A DNA stretch of 64,000 bases from Lycocorax pyrrhopterus obiensis (Eukaryota > Chordata > Aves > Passeriformes > Paradisaeidae), in assembly GCA_014706295.1 (NCBI GenBank), contig JACSVZ010000039.1, forward strand, positions 2,728,001-2,792,000, given 5' to 3'. Position numbers and translations under genes: made by a program. Every line of letters starts with the position of its first letter. Position 1 is the first letter of the stretch. This document shows positions 1 to 13,032 of the stretch, piece by piece. The notes under the pieces were generated by a model that was not told where the DNA came from, did not search any database, and saw only the letters and a list, made by a program, of their open reading frames with translations.

Positions 1-3000
1 TGACAGACATCTGCATGTCACTATTTTATTCTGTTTCTCTATTTCAGGATAAATTTGACAATTTAACTCACATTCTTTCCTTTTCTTTTCCCTACTACCT
101 AAGTGGATGCAGACATAGTTTAATTTCCAAATCCTTCAGCAATTGAGATTCCTCTCGGATCCTTTAATTCTAAAAAAATGTCAGGTTTAAACCTAGAAAT
201 TAAAGCAGCAGACCCATACATACTGACCATTCCAAAAGGAACCTCTACTAAGTAGCATTTTCTATTACTTTAAAATGTTATATACCATCCACATGAACAA
301 ATAAAAAAAAATTACTAAAACCACACATCTAAATGCAGCGTTTAACAGTGACCATGCTGTTTAAGCATTGTCAGAAAATTCATTCTTAATCCTTATAAAA
401 ATTTTCTAGGGCAAAGTAAGATTAGGTCCATAATAGCACAGATAACTGATGTTATGATGGCAACATGCCTAAAATCAATATCAATATTTGCTGTAGTACC
501 TTTTTCTTTAAGGGAAATGATGCTGATAGATTAGAATTTTTAAGGATATATTTGAAGAGAAGTCAAAATGTAAATAGTACGTTTGTTTAAGAAAAACAAA
601 CAACTGCTCACTGGCAAAAATTAATGTCTTCCTAAGTGTTTCGGTGGTTTGTAGGAATAGTAATTCCCTAAGAGTTTCTTAGCAGTGATATTTAAAACTT
701 GGTAACAGTAACAGATTAACCAACCTGTTTTATAACTGATTTCAGAGCAACCTTTCTGTGGAAAAGAGCCAGCAGCAACACAACTGGATTTATTCCTCAA
801 CATTCAGTTCCAGTTCCATTCACAGGGGACTGTTTTGCCCCCCCCGCCCCCGACAGTCTCTGCTTGAAGAGAATGACAACTCCACTACTGGCAAATCCAT
901 AATGCCTCTCCCATGGGAGATATCTGAACCTACCTGGGTACACTCATAAGGTTCAGCATGTTACACAAAAATTGGCAGAAACAGCAAACACCAGAAAGTT
1001 GTGAGAATCTGCATCTATTTAAAATTGTATTTGTGAGTTCCTTTGTAAGGTCCTATTTTATCTTAAAGTGCAAATCACTTCTATACCATATTTTAAGTAA
1101 AATCTGAGCCTGTAGAGAATACAAGATTCCTTGGCATACCATGTATTTTGATATCAGCTTACACTAATTTGCTGTGGTAGCACTCCGGAGCATGACAGGC
1201 AAGAACTGGCATCATACCTCTGCATGACCCAGGACTTTGGAGAGTTGAAAGAAACACGGCATCCACTAGCCCTCAGCTCATGGCACTGATTAGTATTCAC
1301 TGCCAGAGCAGAAATTTTTGCTCATCTCACAACTCAGCTGAGAGCTGTATAAAGTGCACACGGGTTGAAGACAGTCACCTGGGGAGTACTGCTTTGCACA
1401 GCATGAGCTTCCTGCTCTGCAAAGCTGCGTGTCACTCCTACCCAAAACTGACAGGACACCGGTGCCAGGATCTGCAATTCCCACCTGAGATGTGGGAGCA
1501 GGCCTGAGACACTCCAAGGACTGTATCCAGCTGCTTCCAAACGACATTTCCACTCTTGTGACACCTGCTGATAATCGTTAATGCAGAACATTCTGACTTT
1601 CAAAGACATGATAAAGGCAAGGAATAAAATAAAAAATCTGTGGGATTTTATATTCACACATAGCTCTATTCCCTGCCTCTGGGATAATGCACTGTAACGA
1701 CATGTAATGATCCCTGAAGTATTTAACTGGAACAGACTCAATGGAGTGCCTTCTAATAGCACACATACATTCTATTTCATATAAACATATATTTTCACAA
1801 ACTTGGACACCTCCCCAAAAAATCTTGTCTTAGTAATGCTATGAAACTACAGTAAAACAAAGAATATGAAAACATTCACATACATTATTGTATGTTTTCT
1901 GTTTGCTCCTGAACCCACTACTGCAGCATTCCTGAAGCAGACACTGCGATCTCATTAAACAAATGTTTCTTACGCATTAGGTCACAGAAGAAAATTAGGT
2001 TGGAAGGATACTTTGGGAAGTAGGAAGAGAATAAGAAACTTTACCAAGATTTCGTAAGCACAAACATAGAGAATCACATGTAAATGTGTAACTCTAAACC
2101 TCTCAAATGTTGAAAATCTGGCTTGTGATCCTCAAACAAGAGTACCTTTTCCTTGTTATGTTTTGGGGTTTTTTCCCTGAGGAGAGGACTCAATTCAAGA
2201 AATGAGTAACTGCTTCCATAGAGCTATTCATGTCAGTGTAATTTCCAAATGCAGAATACATACCATATATCATCTGCAACATTAAAGCTACAGGACAATG
2301 TAAATCTGCCTATAGAAAAAAATGCACATGGAGATAAGATCTGAAAGAAGTTTTTAAATTACTGGTTTAACTAGCAAACTGTGCCTGCATTTCCAGATTC
2401 TCTCTGTGCTGAGAGAGAAACTGTTTGCACAGGCTGATAGAAAAAAGTGAGATTTGACTGCTCCATCTAGTGGCTCATTAAGCACAATTTTAATGGTTTA
2501 AGAACATGTGGCCTTATGGGTTAAAAAGGGCCACGTCTGGAGTTTTTGTTTTCTCTGAGCAACAGGGCAAAATAAATTCTTAGAACCTAAGTATTTTAAT
2601 AGCATAGCATAAAAATGTAGAAATACCTACTTTCATGAACTTAACTATATTAAACTTCCATGTAGTTTTATTTTATATTTGCAGATTATTTCTATTTATT
2701 AGCTGATTTACGCTATTTAGTTAATAAACTTTATTAAAACCAGCAAAGTTTTACAAATTGTTCTTCTGAATTTATAGCAGGTTACATTTATATTTGAGTT
2801 TACATTTCCAGTGAAAAGATACCTGTTTTCATTAAAAGAACAAAATTAATAACAAGCCAAGCATTAAAACATATACACTGACTTGTTACTGCAAGAAGTA
2901 AATTTCAAAGCTCATGTCTGATTCAGAAAGTGACTTCTACTCTGCAACTGACAACTCCTAAGCAGATCTAGAGCACCAACTGAATTTTACAGGGAAAAAG

Positions 3001-3378
3001 AAGTGTGTGCCCTGAAGTCTACACAAGTCTATCCCGTAAAAATTCTAAAAAATACTGAGAACTTGGGTTCTTTAGAAAACTAGTAAAATAACATGACAAG
3101 TTGCTTTAAATAGAAAATTTTTTCCAACAATCATTTTCAGAATAGCTAACAAGAATTGAAGCTCATATTGCAGAGGAAAGAATTACAAAATTGAGGACTA
3201 GGTTACAAAAACTGGAACTATAAATTCTAGAAATTATTTGTGTACATGTTGCTGCATGTCTGAAAATATTCTGTCTTGAATTACACTTGCGTGAGAGGTA
3301 TCCAAGGAATAGAAAACAGAGGGAGTGTGACTTTTTACACAGGTAGATAATGGTAGGACAAGGAGGAATAGTTTCCAA

Positions 3379-3603
3379 CTAAAAGAGAAGAGATTTAGAT
3401 TAGATGTTAAAAAGAAATTCTTTACTCAGAGGGTAGTGAGGCACTGGAACAGGCTGCCCAGAGAAGCTGTGGATGGCCCATCCCTTGAGGCGTTCAAAGG
3501 CAGGTTGGATGAGGCATTGAGCAACCTGGTCTAGTGGGTGGATCCCTGCCCATGGCAGATGATCTTTAAGGCCCCTTCTAACCCAAGCCATTCTAGGACT
3601 ATA
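3379..3603 (+). mobile_element. CR1 LINE 3'-end fragment
   Basis: Sense-orientation CR1 tail, recognised by the succession of the 'aaattctttactcagagggt', 'ggcactggaacaggctgccc', 'agaagctgtggatg' and 'gagcaacctggtctagtggg' blocks, closing near 'taacccaagccattctagga'. It is about 225 bp and 5'-truncated. The 'gtgtccctgcccatggcagg' block is rearranged and a short piece before 'gatgatctttaag' is missing. The orientation is opposite to RIMS1 transcription. Confidence 0.93.
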
Positions 3604-4440
3604 ACCATTTTACATATTCCTTTACCACACACAGTTCCCCCAACTAACATCATATACATTAAGCTAGGACCCAATACGCAATCAAAACCTCTGTGTAATG
3701 GAATTTAAACATATCCTTAAATTCTCTGCAGATCTGCATTGAAAATTGCAAAATAATCCCACGCTAGTTATGGCTCAAATGAACCATACAATACACATAT
3801 CTCAACTCGCTCAATGGAGCAAGTTAGACTTGGTCCAATTTGCATATAAGGTACAGCAAAGCCACAGGTCACAAAGTAAAGAATGCTGATATTTTATTTT
3901 TTAAAACAGAAAAGGTCATGCTTACAGAGAGGAAGAAAATGTAAAAAGAAATTATTCTAAATAAATTGTTTTATTAGAAGTTCCCTCATGGCTTAAAAGA
4001 ATGTGTAATAAAATATTTAATACTGAGGGTCTAAAAAATACTGACGTGAGCATGCATTTACTGCATAGCATCACAGTATTTCCAAGACTTCCACCCTCTG
4101 ACAAAATACCTCAAAGGCTGAAGTTGTTTAACAATCAGAAAGCTCATCATATACAATTTTCGCAGTCAGTCAAGGATATGTGCTGAGGAACTCATGCATA
4201 AGAGAGAGACATTTTTAAGACATCAGACATGTACAAATGCAGAGATTTAAAGTGCTGGAATACCTAAAAAAGTAACTAATTCAACTCTCAACATCTAGAG
4301 CAGTTGAGTATCAAGCTGAATAGCAAACCAAAATGAAACCCCTGCCTCCCTTTGAACTAAAACCTTAGAAGGCTCTTTTTCTTGGACCAGAAAACAAACA
4401 TGATCAGTTATCAGAAGCATTATATTAAGGTCTTAAAAAT

Positions 4441-4475
4441 GGTGTGGGGATGGGGGTGTGGGGGTGTGTGTGTGT
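4441..4475. repeat. G/T-rich simple repeat
   Basis: Reads ggtgtggggatgggggtgtg then ggggtgtgtgtgtgt; an imperfect GT repeat with three long G runs that could also favour a quadruplex on the plus strand. Confidence 0.85.
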
Positions 4476-4552
4476 AAAAAATGAAAACAGCAGCAAGGTC
4501 CAATGCACACAAATATCACATTGTTGTATCTTTTAGCGGTGGCTCCTTCAGT

Positions 4553-4592
4553 AAAACAAACAAACTAACAAACAAAGTCAAAACAAAAACCC
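4553..4592. repeat. (CAAA)n-type low-complexity repeat
   Basis: Short imperfect CAAA/CTAA units (aaaacaaacaaactaacaaa) without an attached recognisable element. Confidence 0.75.
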
Positions 4593-7500
4593 ACAATGCC
4601 ATTAAGAAAAGGCCCACGAAACCAAAATAACCAAAAACAAAAGACGCCAACCCAAAGGATGAAAAAGACTATAAGGTCTGAAATAAATGAAAGAAAGAGT
4701 TTCACAATGTTTTTATAAGCATAGAAGAATACATAGTATACATACATGAATCACTTTGATACCTAATAAGAAAACCAAAAAGGCAAATAAAAGGGTAATT
4801 TAGCTGATTAGCAGCAAATTAGTATGTAGTGAAAACTGGCTCATGGAGGCAACTTGCAGCTATCTACAAGAGAATGCAAGCATGCCAGAGGACACTAGAA
4901 AGTGACCTGAAATTCTGCAGAATGCTGATAAATGGAACAAAAAGTAGTAATATGTCCTTGCATTAAATAAGCATACTAATTTATTATCATCAAGGCAAGT
5001 TGGAGTCTCAGTAATGTACTGAAATCTCACAAAATTAGGCAATGTACAATCATAAAAAGAAAATCTGGACTCCGCTGAACTTGCAATTTAAATGCAAGGC
5101 AATAAAACAAGCAGACAAATAAATAAGGAATAAGTGACTACATACTTAAACCACTGTGTTAGCCAGTGCCAAATGGGTTGTCATTCATACTGTGCCTTTA
5201 AAGTAATCCCTGGAACAGTTGTGCCTTGCTTCAGCTACCACTCTCTGTTTACTACTAGGCAGGACACAGGCCAAGAATAAATCCTAACAGACAGCTTCCA
5301 TGCACCCTTCTCTTGAGGAATTCAAGAATGTGCTGCAATTCATTACTTGGCCAAAAAAAGTCAAAGAATGGCTCTTTAATTTACTAATCAGTGAATACCA
5401 CCAATGAGATGGGCATATTTGAAACCATAACGTGTTGTGCTTGGTATCATAGGTGAAATGGAGATAACAATCAGTTTAAGAGATTACAAAGTGTAGGAAG
5501 GGAGTCCCTTATTTTGAAGCTCACATGTTGTACAGGAGAAAGAAGGAACAAAGAAACTATGAGAAGAATGCAAAAACACATGAGCAAATATGGGAAGACA
5601 ATTTCCAGAGGGACATTCGAAGTGGATAGGAACAGGATGAAAACATGCCTATTTATTCAAAGGAAACATAGACATCTCATAATTATTAACCTTCTTTCTG
5701 ACACAATCAAGTTTTTCCTATGCCATGATGGTGTTTGAAAAGTACTGCTGAGCAGCTAAAATTAGGGCAAGCTTTTCCAAAGCTTTTTCATCTCCCTCTT
5801 AGACCTTTAAAAAGTGCTCCATGACGCAGAGCTCACGCTCACATTCTCAGGGCCTGCTACCTTCAATGGTTTCTGTATGGAAAAAACTGACTGCTGAATG
5901 TTCTTGAGAATTGATCTTTCATGGAGAAGCCTATAGAACTCCTGGGTTTCTCTACAAGTTCAAACACTCTTACAGCTCCTGAAAATAAAGGTACCCTGAT
6001 GTCAAACATTAAGTGTTTTTGAACATAAGACTCCAATCCATCCATGCTTTAGTATCTGCCCTTCTATAATTATCATCTTACTACTGGAAAAATTACTATC
6101 AGGACAAATTTGTTGTTATTTCATGAATTAGATGTGCAGAAAAAAGGTAAGCAACAAAGAACAAATTAAATAAAATCATGAACCTGCAAAAAATCAAGCA
6201 ACCCAGAAGACAGGGCAGATTAAAGACTTTTTTACTGGAAATGGCTTACAGGCTGACAAGAAAAGAATAAGGTACAGATAGGGATACTGTGCATTTAGCC
6301 CCAGATGTTTCCAGTTTAGCTCAGATCCTGCCACAGGAACAGCAGCAGTATTTCTAACAGAGCAATCTCAGTGGAGGTTCTGAAGAAACTCATTTTTATT
6401 TTCAGGAATCCTCCATTTCAACTGAGTAAGAAATCATGATTACAGTTTTCCTTAACTTTGCTTATCTGTTCTCAGGGTTTACACGGCTTCTGGCAGCAAG
6501 CTTCAACCTTCCTAGCAGTAACTCAGCCCTCCAGGGGAAGAGAGGAGCACTCACTCAACCTCTCTCCCTCCAGCTGCTTCTTGCTGTTTTCTTTTTTTTC
6601 TCCCCCCTGCTTCTTTCCCAAACTATTCAACCTCAATCCATCCCACCTTTCCTGATTTATCATGTGTTATAGACCTTGTTGACACTTTGCTGTTTCCTCT
6701 GAACTCCCTCCAGCATGCTTACAACCTTCTTAAGGTGAACCAGAAAAAGGGCTGTATTAGGATTTTAGAGGAAAATTCAGCCACATATCTTCTATGACAT
6801 CCTCATTTATATGGTTACATATCTTTCTGAAATGCAGAATATCTTGGCAATAATTTGACTTTTTTCCCCACTGATGTTCAGCTTATCTCATTTGTACATA
6901 CGTGTACTTTAAATAATTCCATATACACAAAATAGATTTCTTACTGCCCAACTCTAATTTAACAAGCACTTATTTACAGCTCCACAAGCACTGTAAATAA
7001 TTTCAGCTGCTCAAAAGCACTGAATACTGATAGCATTGAACAATGTTAGCAATGAACAAAATTCTGAAACTAGAATAATTTTACATTATATTTTCATTAA
7101 AATCTCAATCAGATGTAAATTACTGCACAAGGACTAGAAGAGAAATTTGAACTAATTCCTAAAAAACAGCAATCTTCCTAGGAAGGGTATTTTATTTTAC
7201 ACTAAAACTCAGCCGCACTTTTAAACAAATTCTGCTCCAGTTTTAAAACTCTATCCCCAACTCTCCACGCAAACAGATGTTAAAATATGCTAGCAGATGT
7301 TACAGTACAATTTGACTTGCCTACACTCCAGATTGAAAATACCTCAGTCAAAAAGTTTAACTAAAATCATTTAAAACCAGCCTCTTCTTCTCTATAGCCT
7401 TTTCCTGATGTTTTATTTTGGTCCCTTTACGGGCCCTACTGCACGTGTGTGGTTTCTCTCTCAGCCCCCAAGCTGCCTTCCCTGCCAACAATGCTTACAG

Positions 7501-9975
7501 AGCTTGGAATAAACCACTGGGGCAAGGATATAATTTATTCTCTCCTTCCCCTGGGAGCACCCCTAAGCACAAGCAGCCAAAGAGACACTTGAAACACCAG
7601 AAAAGGATGGAGGAAGGGGCCAGATCCTTTCCTCCTGGAGCTGAGCCAGCACTGACACATTTGTTGGCAAACCACAGCATCCCTTTCTACTCCTGACCTC
7701 CATGTCCTCACCTCCTGCTCACAACCCTCCTGCCTCACACCTGGACATAAACCAAGAAAACAGCAAGATTCCTGCCCATAACATTTTCTAACCAGAAGTT
7801 AACCTCATAAGAATGAAATAAAATAAAATTAAAACAAATCGAGCCGCCTTGTTCCTCACAGTACCGTGAGAAAGGCATTATGAATGAAACAATCACATCT
7901 TCGCTGAAAGAAACCAGAAAGTCATTTCAGGAGTTTGTTTTTCAAACAAGGCGCCAATTTTATCATGCTCTCCTCACTCCCAAATAAATCCATTAGCAAG
8001 TTTACAGAGTGAGTTTTACTTGGGTTTTCAATGTTTTACTACCAATTTGCGACTATTAGTCATCATTTCAAGCCTAAAGAGGGTGAACAAAATACACATT
8101 TAGGCAAATATGAACAGTAAATATGCAAAATGTAAAATCCTTAGCACATTTATTTACATAAAAGTACTGGAGCAGTACCTCCTCAACATTGCTCCAATTT
8201 CCAACATTACTTTATCTTCCAGTTTCAAAGGTTGCACGACAAAATTCTGGAATATCTCTTATATCCATCAACGGATAAAGTAAGTTTTTTACAACCTCAT
8301 CTGGACACAAATCTACTAGTTCTACACAAATTCTTATTTCTCAGCTTCAAAGAAAATAGTTTTTCTCAAACTTATGCCAAACACAATCTGCATTCTTCAC
8401 TGGATGGCAGTAGGCAGAAAATGTTAGTTTTAAAATAAGGTCTGGATTTAATTTTTAATAGTCTGGTTTATTTTATTCTTGCTTGTCTTTGAAGCAAGTA
8501 TGAATGCAATTCATGCCTTCTAGGAGGACTCCTTTTGCCTTGCCAGGACTTCACTGGAAACTCAGTCCAGCTATTGTTCAGCTATTAGAGACTTCAGAAA
8601 AAGGAGTCCTACAGACTCTATTAATAATAGAACAAAAACGATTATCAGCAATCAGTAGCGTCCTGTAAAGGGTGTAGATTGTTTAATAAGAAATTTGAGA
8701 TGACACTCACCAAAATTTTTTTGGACACTGCAAAAGTCCTCTTTCTCTAGATTCACTCCAACATGGAAACAATGTGACATAAATCTTTGGATCCTCCACC
8801 AAAGAAGTAAAATCCCAGTTGATTGCAAAAGATATTTATTTTTTGGAAAGAAAGTATCTCCCAGTGTTTGTGCATAAGTTTTAAAATAATTTCGAAGAAA
8901 TACATATTAAATGGTTACAGTAAATAGCAGGGGAAGTACTAGCTAAGTTAGGTTGATTTTTTGAAGGCTTTTTGGGCTCAGAAGAGAGGGTAATGCAATA
9001 CTAATCTCTATCTAGGAAATGCAAATGTTAAAAAATAACATTTGCACAGTATCTACTTTATATGACATTTTTGGCTATTGATTTTCAATACAGTCTTATC
9101 TGCTCTACCTACACTGTATCTTTCTATGGGGCATCATTTGCTTTTAAACATCTCTGGAAGCTATTTCTCATAGAAACTTTTATTTTATTTGTTCAACACA
9201 GAACTGAAAATAGTACATCTTCATTACTTAGTTGCAGATTGTTTCATATTGGCACTCACCAAATGCAACCATTAATTTTAAGATCTTGGGGGTTTTTAAT
9301 AGGGCCATTCAAAGTTTCTAGCTCCGTCTATATTACTTTGGCACCAGGTTTCTGACTGAGCTGACATTTAGATAAGAGAGGATGGATTCCAGACCCTCTT
9401 GGGCTTATAAAGTAAAGCACTGTAACTTTGAACCTGTGCAGTATCTCTCGCAAGTTACAAGCAAAGAACTGAAGAAATTCTGGTGAAATTCTGTTTGTAA
9501 CAATGCTGCTAAATTGTAAAGAATGGGATTACAACCAGCGTTATAATAGCAGCATTTAAAAAATATTTATATATATATTTCTTTAAAACTACATCCTTTT
9601 ACTGTAGCATATATTCTTTTAGAGTATTGGGGGATTTCTAAAATATTTCCTTAGGTAATAAGATTTCCTGCCTTTGCATCTATTTTTATGAAATATTCCA
9701 GAGTATTTCAAGTACTGATGAAAATGTAACTGTAAAAATAATTGGATGCTTTATTATCAAAAATGTTTCCACACTCTCATTTGTATTCACGTTTTCTATC
9801 TCTTTTTTATGGGATATACATATACATCCCCATCTCCAAAGGCTTTCCATTTACAATCCTTGTTATGGAAAAGAAAAGTTATATTAAAAACCAGGCAAAA
9901 AAAAATTAATGGCTAAATATCATAGCTATTGAGTTAATAAATATATCTCTGTAATTAATGCATTGAATACCCTTC

Positions 9976-10036
9976 CATACACACACACACACACCCCCAA
10001 CATATATATAGATAATATATATATACACACACATAT
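9976..10036. repeat. Compound (CA)n / (TA)n microsatellite
   Basis: An (AC) run of about 17 bases, a short C run, then alternating AT and AC units to about 10036. Such compound tracts are usually length-variable. Confidence 0.9.
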
Positions 10037-10750
10037 ATTTATTCTGACAATTACATACAAAGTCTCAAGGAATGCTCAACAATGCAAATCATGTATGTGG
10101 ACGTCAGTGGTCAGACAGGTCCCTAAGATACTCCTATTGATACTAATATTATTCAAATATTAATTTTAATTCAAATACAGTGAGGTAGCGCTTTCATTTG
10201 ATACAAACCAAGGTCTCCACCATGTACAGGGGGAGCCTAAACATGTATCTCAGAGGTAACCAAGAACTTGATTCAGTCATTGAGAACGTAAGCCTTTAGT
10301 AACATTTGAAATTCTCTGGAATTCATAACACTAAAGGAAAAAAAAATCCAATCCTTAATGTTTTAGTAATACACTGGGAAATTGGTCAAAAGCTGAGATA
10401 AGTGTCATGAGCCTGAAAGCAGCTATTGAAAGATTTTACTTATGCAAGAGTATTGTAACACAAACTATATCAACCTATTGATATCAGTATCAGTAACTTT
10501 CAGCCTGGACTCGACTTTCACAACAACCTTCCAGTTTGTAAGAATAACCTACACTGGTTATGGGAAATTGTTTCTATTTGATAAGCAACCTCAAACTGAT
10601 AAACATAATGAAAGCAAAAGACAAAGATGGAAAAGAAATGCTATATTAGACTTCTCCTACCAACAGATGGAGTTAGGGAAAATTACACAAATCCAAACAT
10701 CAGCTTAAAACATTGCCACAAAATAAGGGAAAGAGATGTGTTGTCTTAGA

Positions 10751-10990
10751 AAGACAGAATAGTGGAGACTGGAAGGGACCTCTGTAAGTCCCTAGCTCAA
10801 ACATCCTTCCTCAAAAGTTGTGTCAGCAGAGCAGATTGCTCAGGGCCTTCTCCATTTGGGTTTTGAGCATCTCCAAGGGTGGAGACTGTACCAATCTCTG
10901 TGCAATGAATTCCAGTATTTGACAAAATTCAGTCAAATAAGTGAGAGTTTTTTATGTTTTAGTTGAATCTGGAATAAAATTTCAGAGTAT
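10751..10990 (-). mobile_element. CR1 LINE fragment, diverged
   Basis: Read on the plus strand this is a reverse-complement CR1: 'ggaagggacctctgtaagtc' followed by a tctagtccaa-like block, then 'gcagattgctcagggccttc', 'ttttgagcatctccaagggt' and 'ggagactgtaccaatctctg'. The remainder to about 10990 keeps only weak similarity. The element lies in the same orientation as RIMS1. Its divergence suggests an older insertion than the copy near 62.5 kb. Confidence 0.88.
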
Positions 10991-12160
10991 GATCATCTCC
11001 TTGAAAATGAGCAGAAAAGCAAGTTTCCATATTTTCAAGGGAAAAGCCCATGTTTAGAAAGTTAAACAAGCAGCTATTCAGATGGGATAGGAGAGAAATC
11101 TGCTATCTTTGCTATGTATACCTGGAGCTTTAGGGGATGCTAGGAGACCACAACACCAGATAAAGACAAACAGACAGATTAGCATATATGAATCACAGAC
11201 ATGTCAGGAAAGAGTGCCAGGAACTAAAAAGCAATGCAGACAAGCCTTTGGCATTTTCAGTATGAATACCAGCAGGAAACTTTCAAGGCACAAACACAGA
11301 TAGTTAAACTAAGGAGCTAAAAACTACTTCCAAAGACACAAAAAGCATTCAGCTCACTGTAGTGTCACTTCAAGACAAAGTACAGTTAAGACTGTTGCTA
11401 AGTTCTACCACAGTCTTTCCTGACAATGCTTATTTTGTCTGTTTACCATTCCTGAACTTGATTAACTTCTTCAGCCAGAAGAAAGGCCTTGTTTTAAAGC
11501 ACATAATGTACTCCAACTTACTCCCTGCTGCTGAGTGTTACCATCAACAGACGAAGACAAACTGAAATAACAGATTTTAAACACACTGCTTAGCTCACGA
11601 GAAATGTCATGTAGACAACAAATTTGTCAATTCTCATTTCTTTTCTACATAACACTCCCTTTGCCCCATATCTTGTCCTTAGTAACAATGAACTCTGGCA
11701 GATTTTTGGTATTTTATTAAATGTAGTAAAAATTTGTGTATCTTATGATGCTTTATAATGGTCTCCTCTGATTGTTACAGAACTCACTTTTTATTTCAAT
11801 CCATCCACAGAAAACTGTTCTACATACAGACAAAAGAATGAAGTAATGACCAAAGGAGTACAGATACCATCAAGAGAGTAAACTAGAACCCTTAAATTCT
11901 GTCACTTTCAGGTGAAAGAAGGCAGAGAATGAAAAGGAAACTCATCAGCTGATGCTACCTGTAACCACCTCATCTAACAATGCAAAAGGAAACATTGTAA
12001 AGCAAATGTAATCAGGTATAAGACACTTCTCAGTTGGCAAAAAGAGAAAGGCAAGGGGGAAAAAGTGTATGATTAAAAAGAGGCAAAAGAGAGAGAAAAA
12101 TACAGATTTTTTTTTTCCCCAAATCATGGCCATGTGCATAATATACAGAAAAGTCCTTAC

Positions 12161-13032
12161 CTTTTTCACTGACACTTTCACTTTCTATCTCCACATCTTC
12201 ACAGCTAGTATATTCTGGTGTTGATGCCCCTTCTTCCTCTGAGCTACTAACTGACATCTGCCTTTTCTTTCCGCCTCTTTTTGCTCTATGAGGCTTTGGA
12301 GGGGATGGCCGCACTGATTCCGACTGGTCAGAGCTAAGGGAATCATTCCTTAGCATGGTCTCCATTTTCTCCCGCTTTGCTTTTCGCATGAGAATAGCAG
12401 AGCTAGGATCAAGGCGGCTCTGTTTTATAAAGGAATCGTGGTTCTTGTATTCTACGTGTTCTATAGGAACTGGACTATGCCTGGGAGTTGGTGGGCTATG
12501 ATTAGTTAATTGTTTAGAAACAGAAATTCTTACATCACCTGTTCTGTCTATAGAGTACGACCTCTGAGTTTCCACAAGAGATTTTCTGTCCTGAGTTCCC
12601 TGTAATTGTGAGCGTTTTCCTAATTTATTCTCAGGTACCTCCGCTTCCTCCATTTCTGTGTGTGGCAAAGCTACATCACTGTGTCTTCTCTCGTGTCGTG
12701 CTTTAGAAACTTTGGCGTGCATGCGCATCTGCTGCTCCTCAGGGTGTGGTTTTACAGGATATCTTGCCAGATTGGGGTCACTCCTGTAACGGGTATGATA
12801 TTCATCTTCCTTCCTTTGTTTTTCATCATCAGGCACTTGGCCTTCCTCAAGTTTCTCTGGCAAGTCTGGGTAATCCTGGGACTTGCCTTTCTCCAGCCTT
12901 CTACCTTCATGCCGCTCTTTACGCTCCCTGTCATCCGTTGGTCCTTCTTTCTGAAGTGAGGATTTTGGCACACGCTTACGCTCACTCTTTACACCTTTGC
13001 CATTCTGGTCAGAAACCAATACTGCCTTCTTC
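12161..13032 (-). CDS. RIMS1: RIMS1 large internal exon: charged linker between zinc finger and PDZ domain
   Basis: The exon reads one base completing the split Arg codon, then 290 codons, then one base of a Gly codon. It begins KKAVLVSDQNGKG and ends TPEYTSCEDVEIESESVSEK, matching the RIM1 linker before the PDZ-containing exons. Recognisable blocks are SERKRVPKS (about 16-24), YRSDPNLARYPVKP (about 82-95), QMRMHAKVSKARHERRHSDV (101-120), KQLTNHSPPTPRHSPVPI (173-190), RKAKREKMETMLRNDSLSSD (216-235) and SVSSSEEEG (260-268). RRHS at 115-118 fits the R-R-x-S protein kinase A consensus and may correspond to the regulated Ser in the rat RIM1 linker. The acceptor is ttttcattgtag|GAAG at 13033 and the donor AAAAAG|gtaagg at 12160. 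The central part (about 125-200) has few Ala runs, unlike the mammalian protein as I remember it. The reading frame stays open for about 45 codons into the following intron, which is chance or an untested retained-intron form. Confidence 0.96.

Larger units (their letters stand above)
1..12160 (-). other. RIMS1: RIMS1 intron (5' part) downstream of the linker exon
   Basis: AT-rich intronic DNA begins at the gtaagg donor and runs off the window. The next exons expected from the family (the segment beginning DLDYYW, then the PDZ domain) were looked for on the minus strand and not seen, so the intron is at least 12.1 kb here. It contains two CR1 fragments (3379-3603 and 10751-10990), a GT-rich and a CAAA simple repeat near 4.45-4.6 kb, and a CA/TA microsatellite near 10.0 kb. 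A somewhat GC-richer stretch at about 7420-7740 has no recognisable identity. Open frames of 60-97 codons in this stretch look like chance. Confidence 0.85.
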
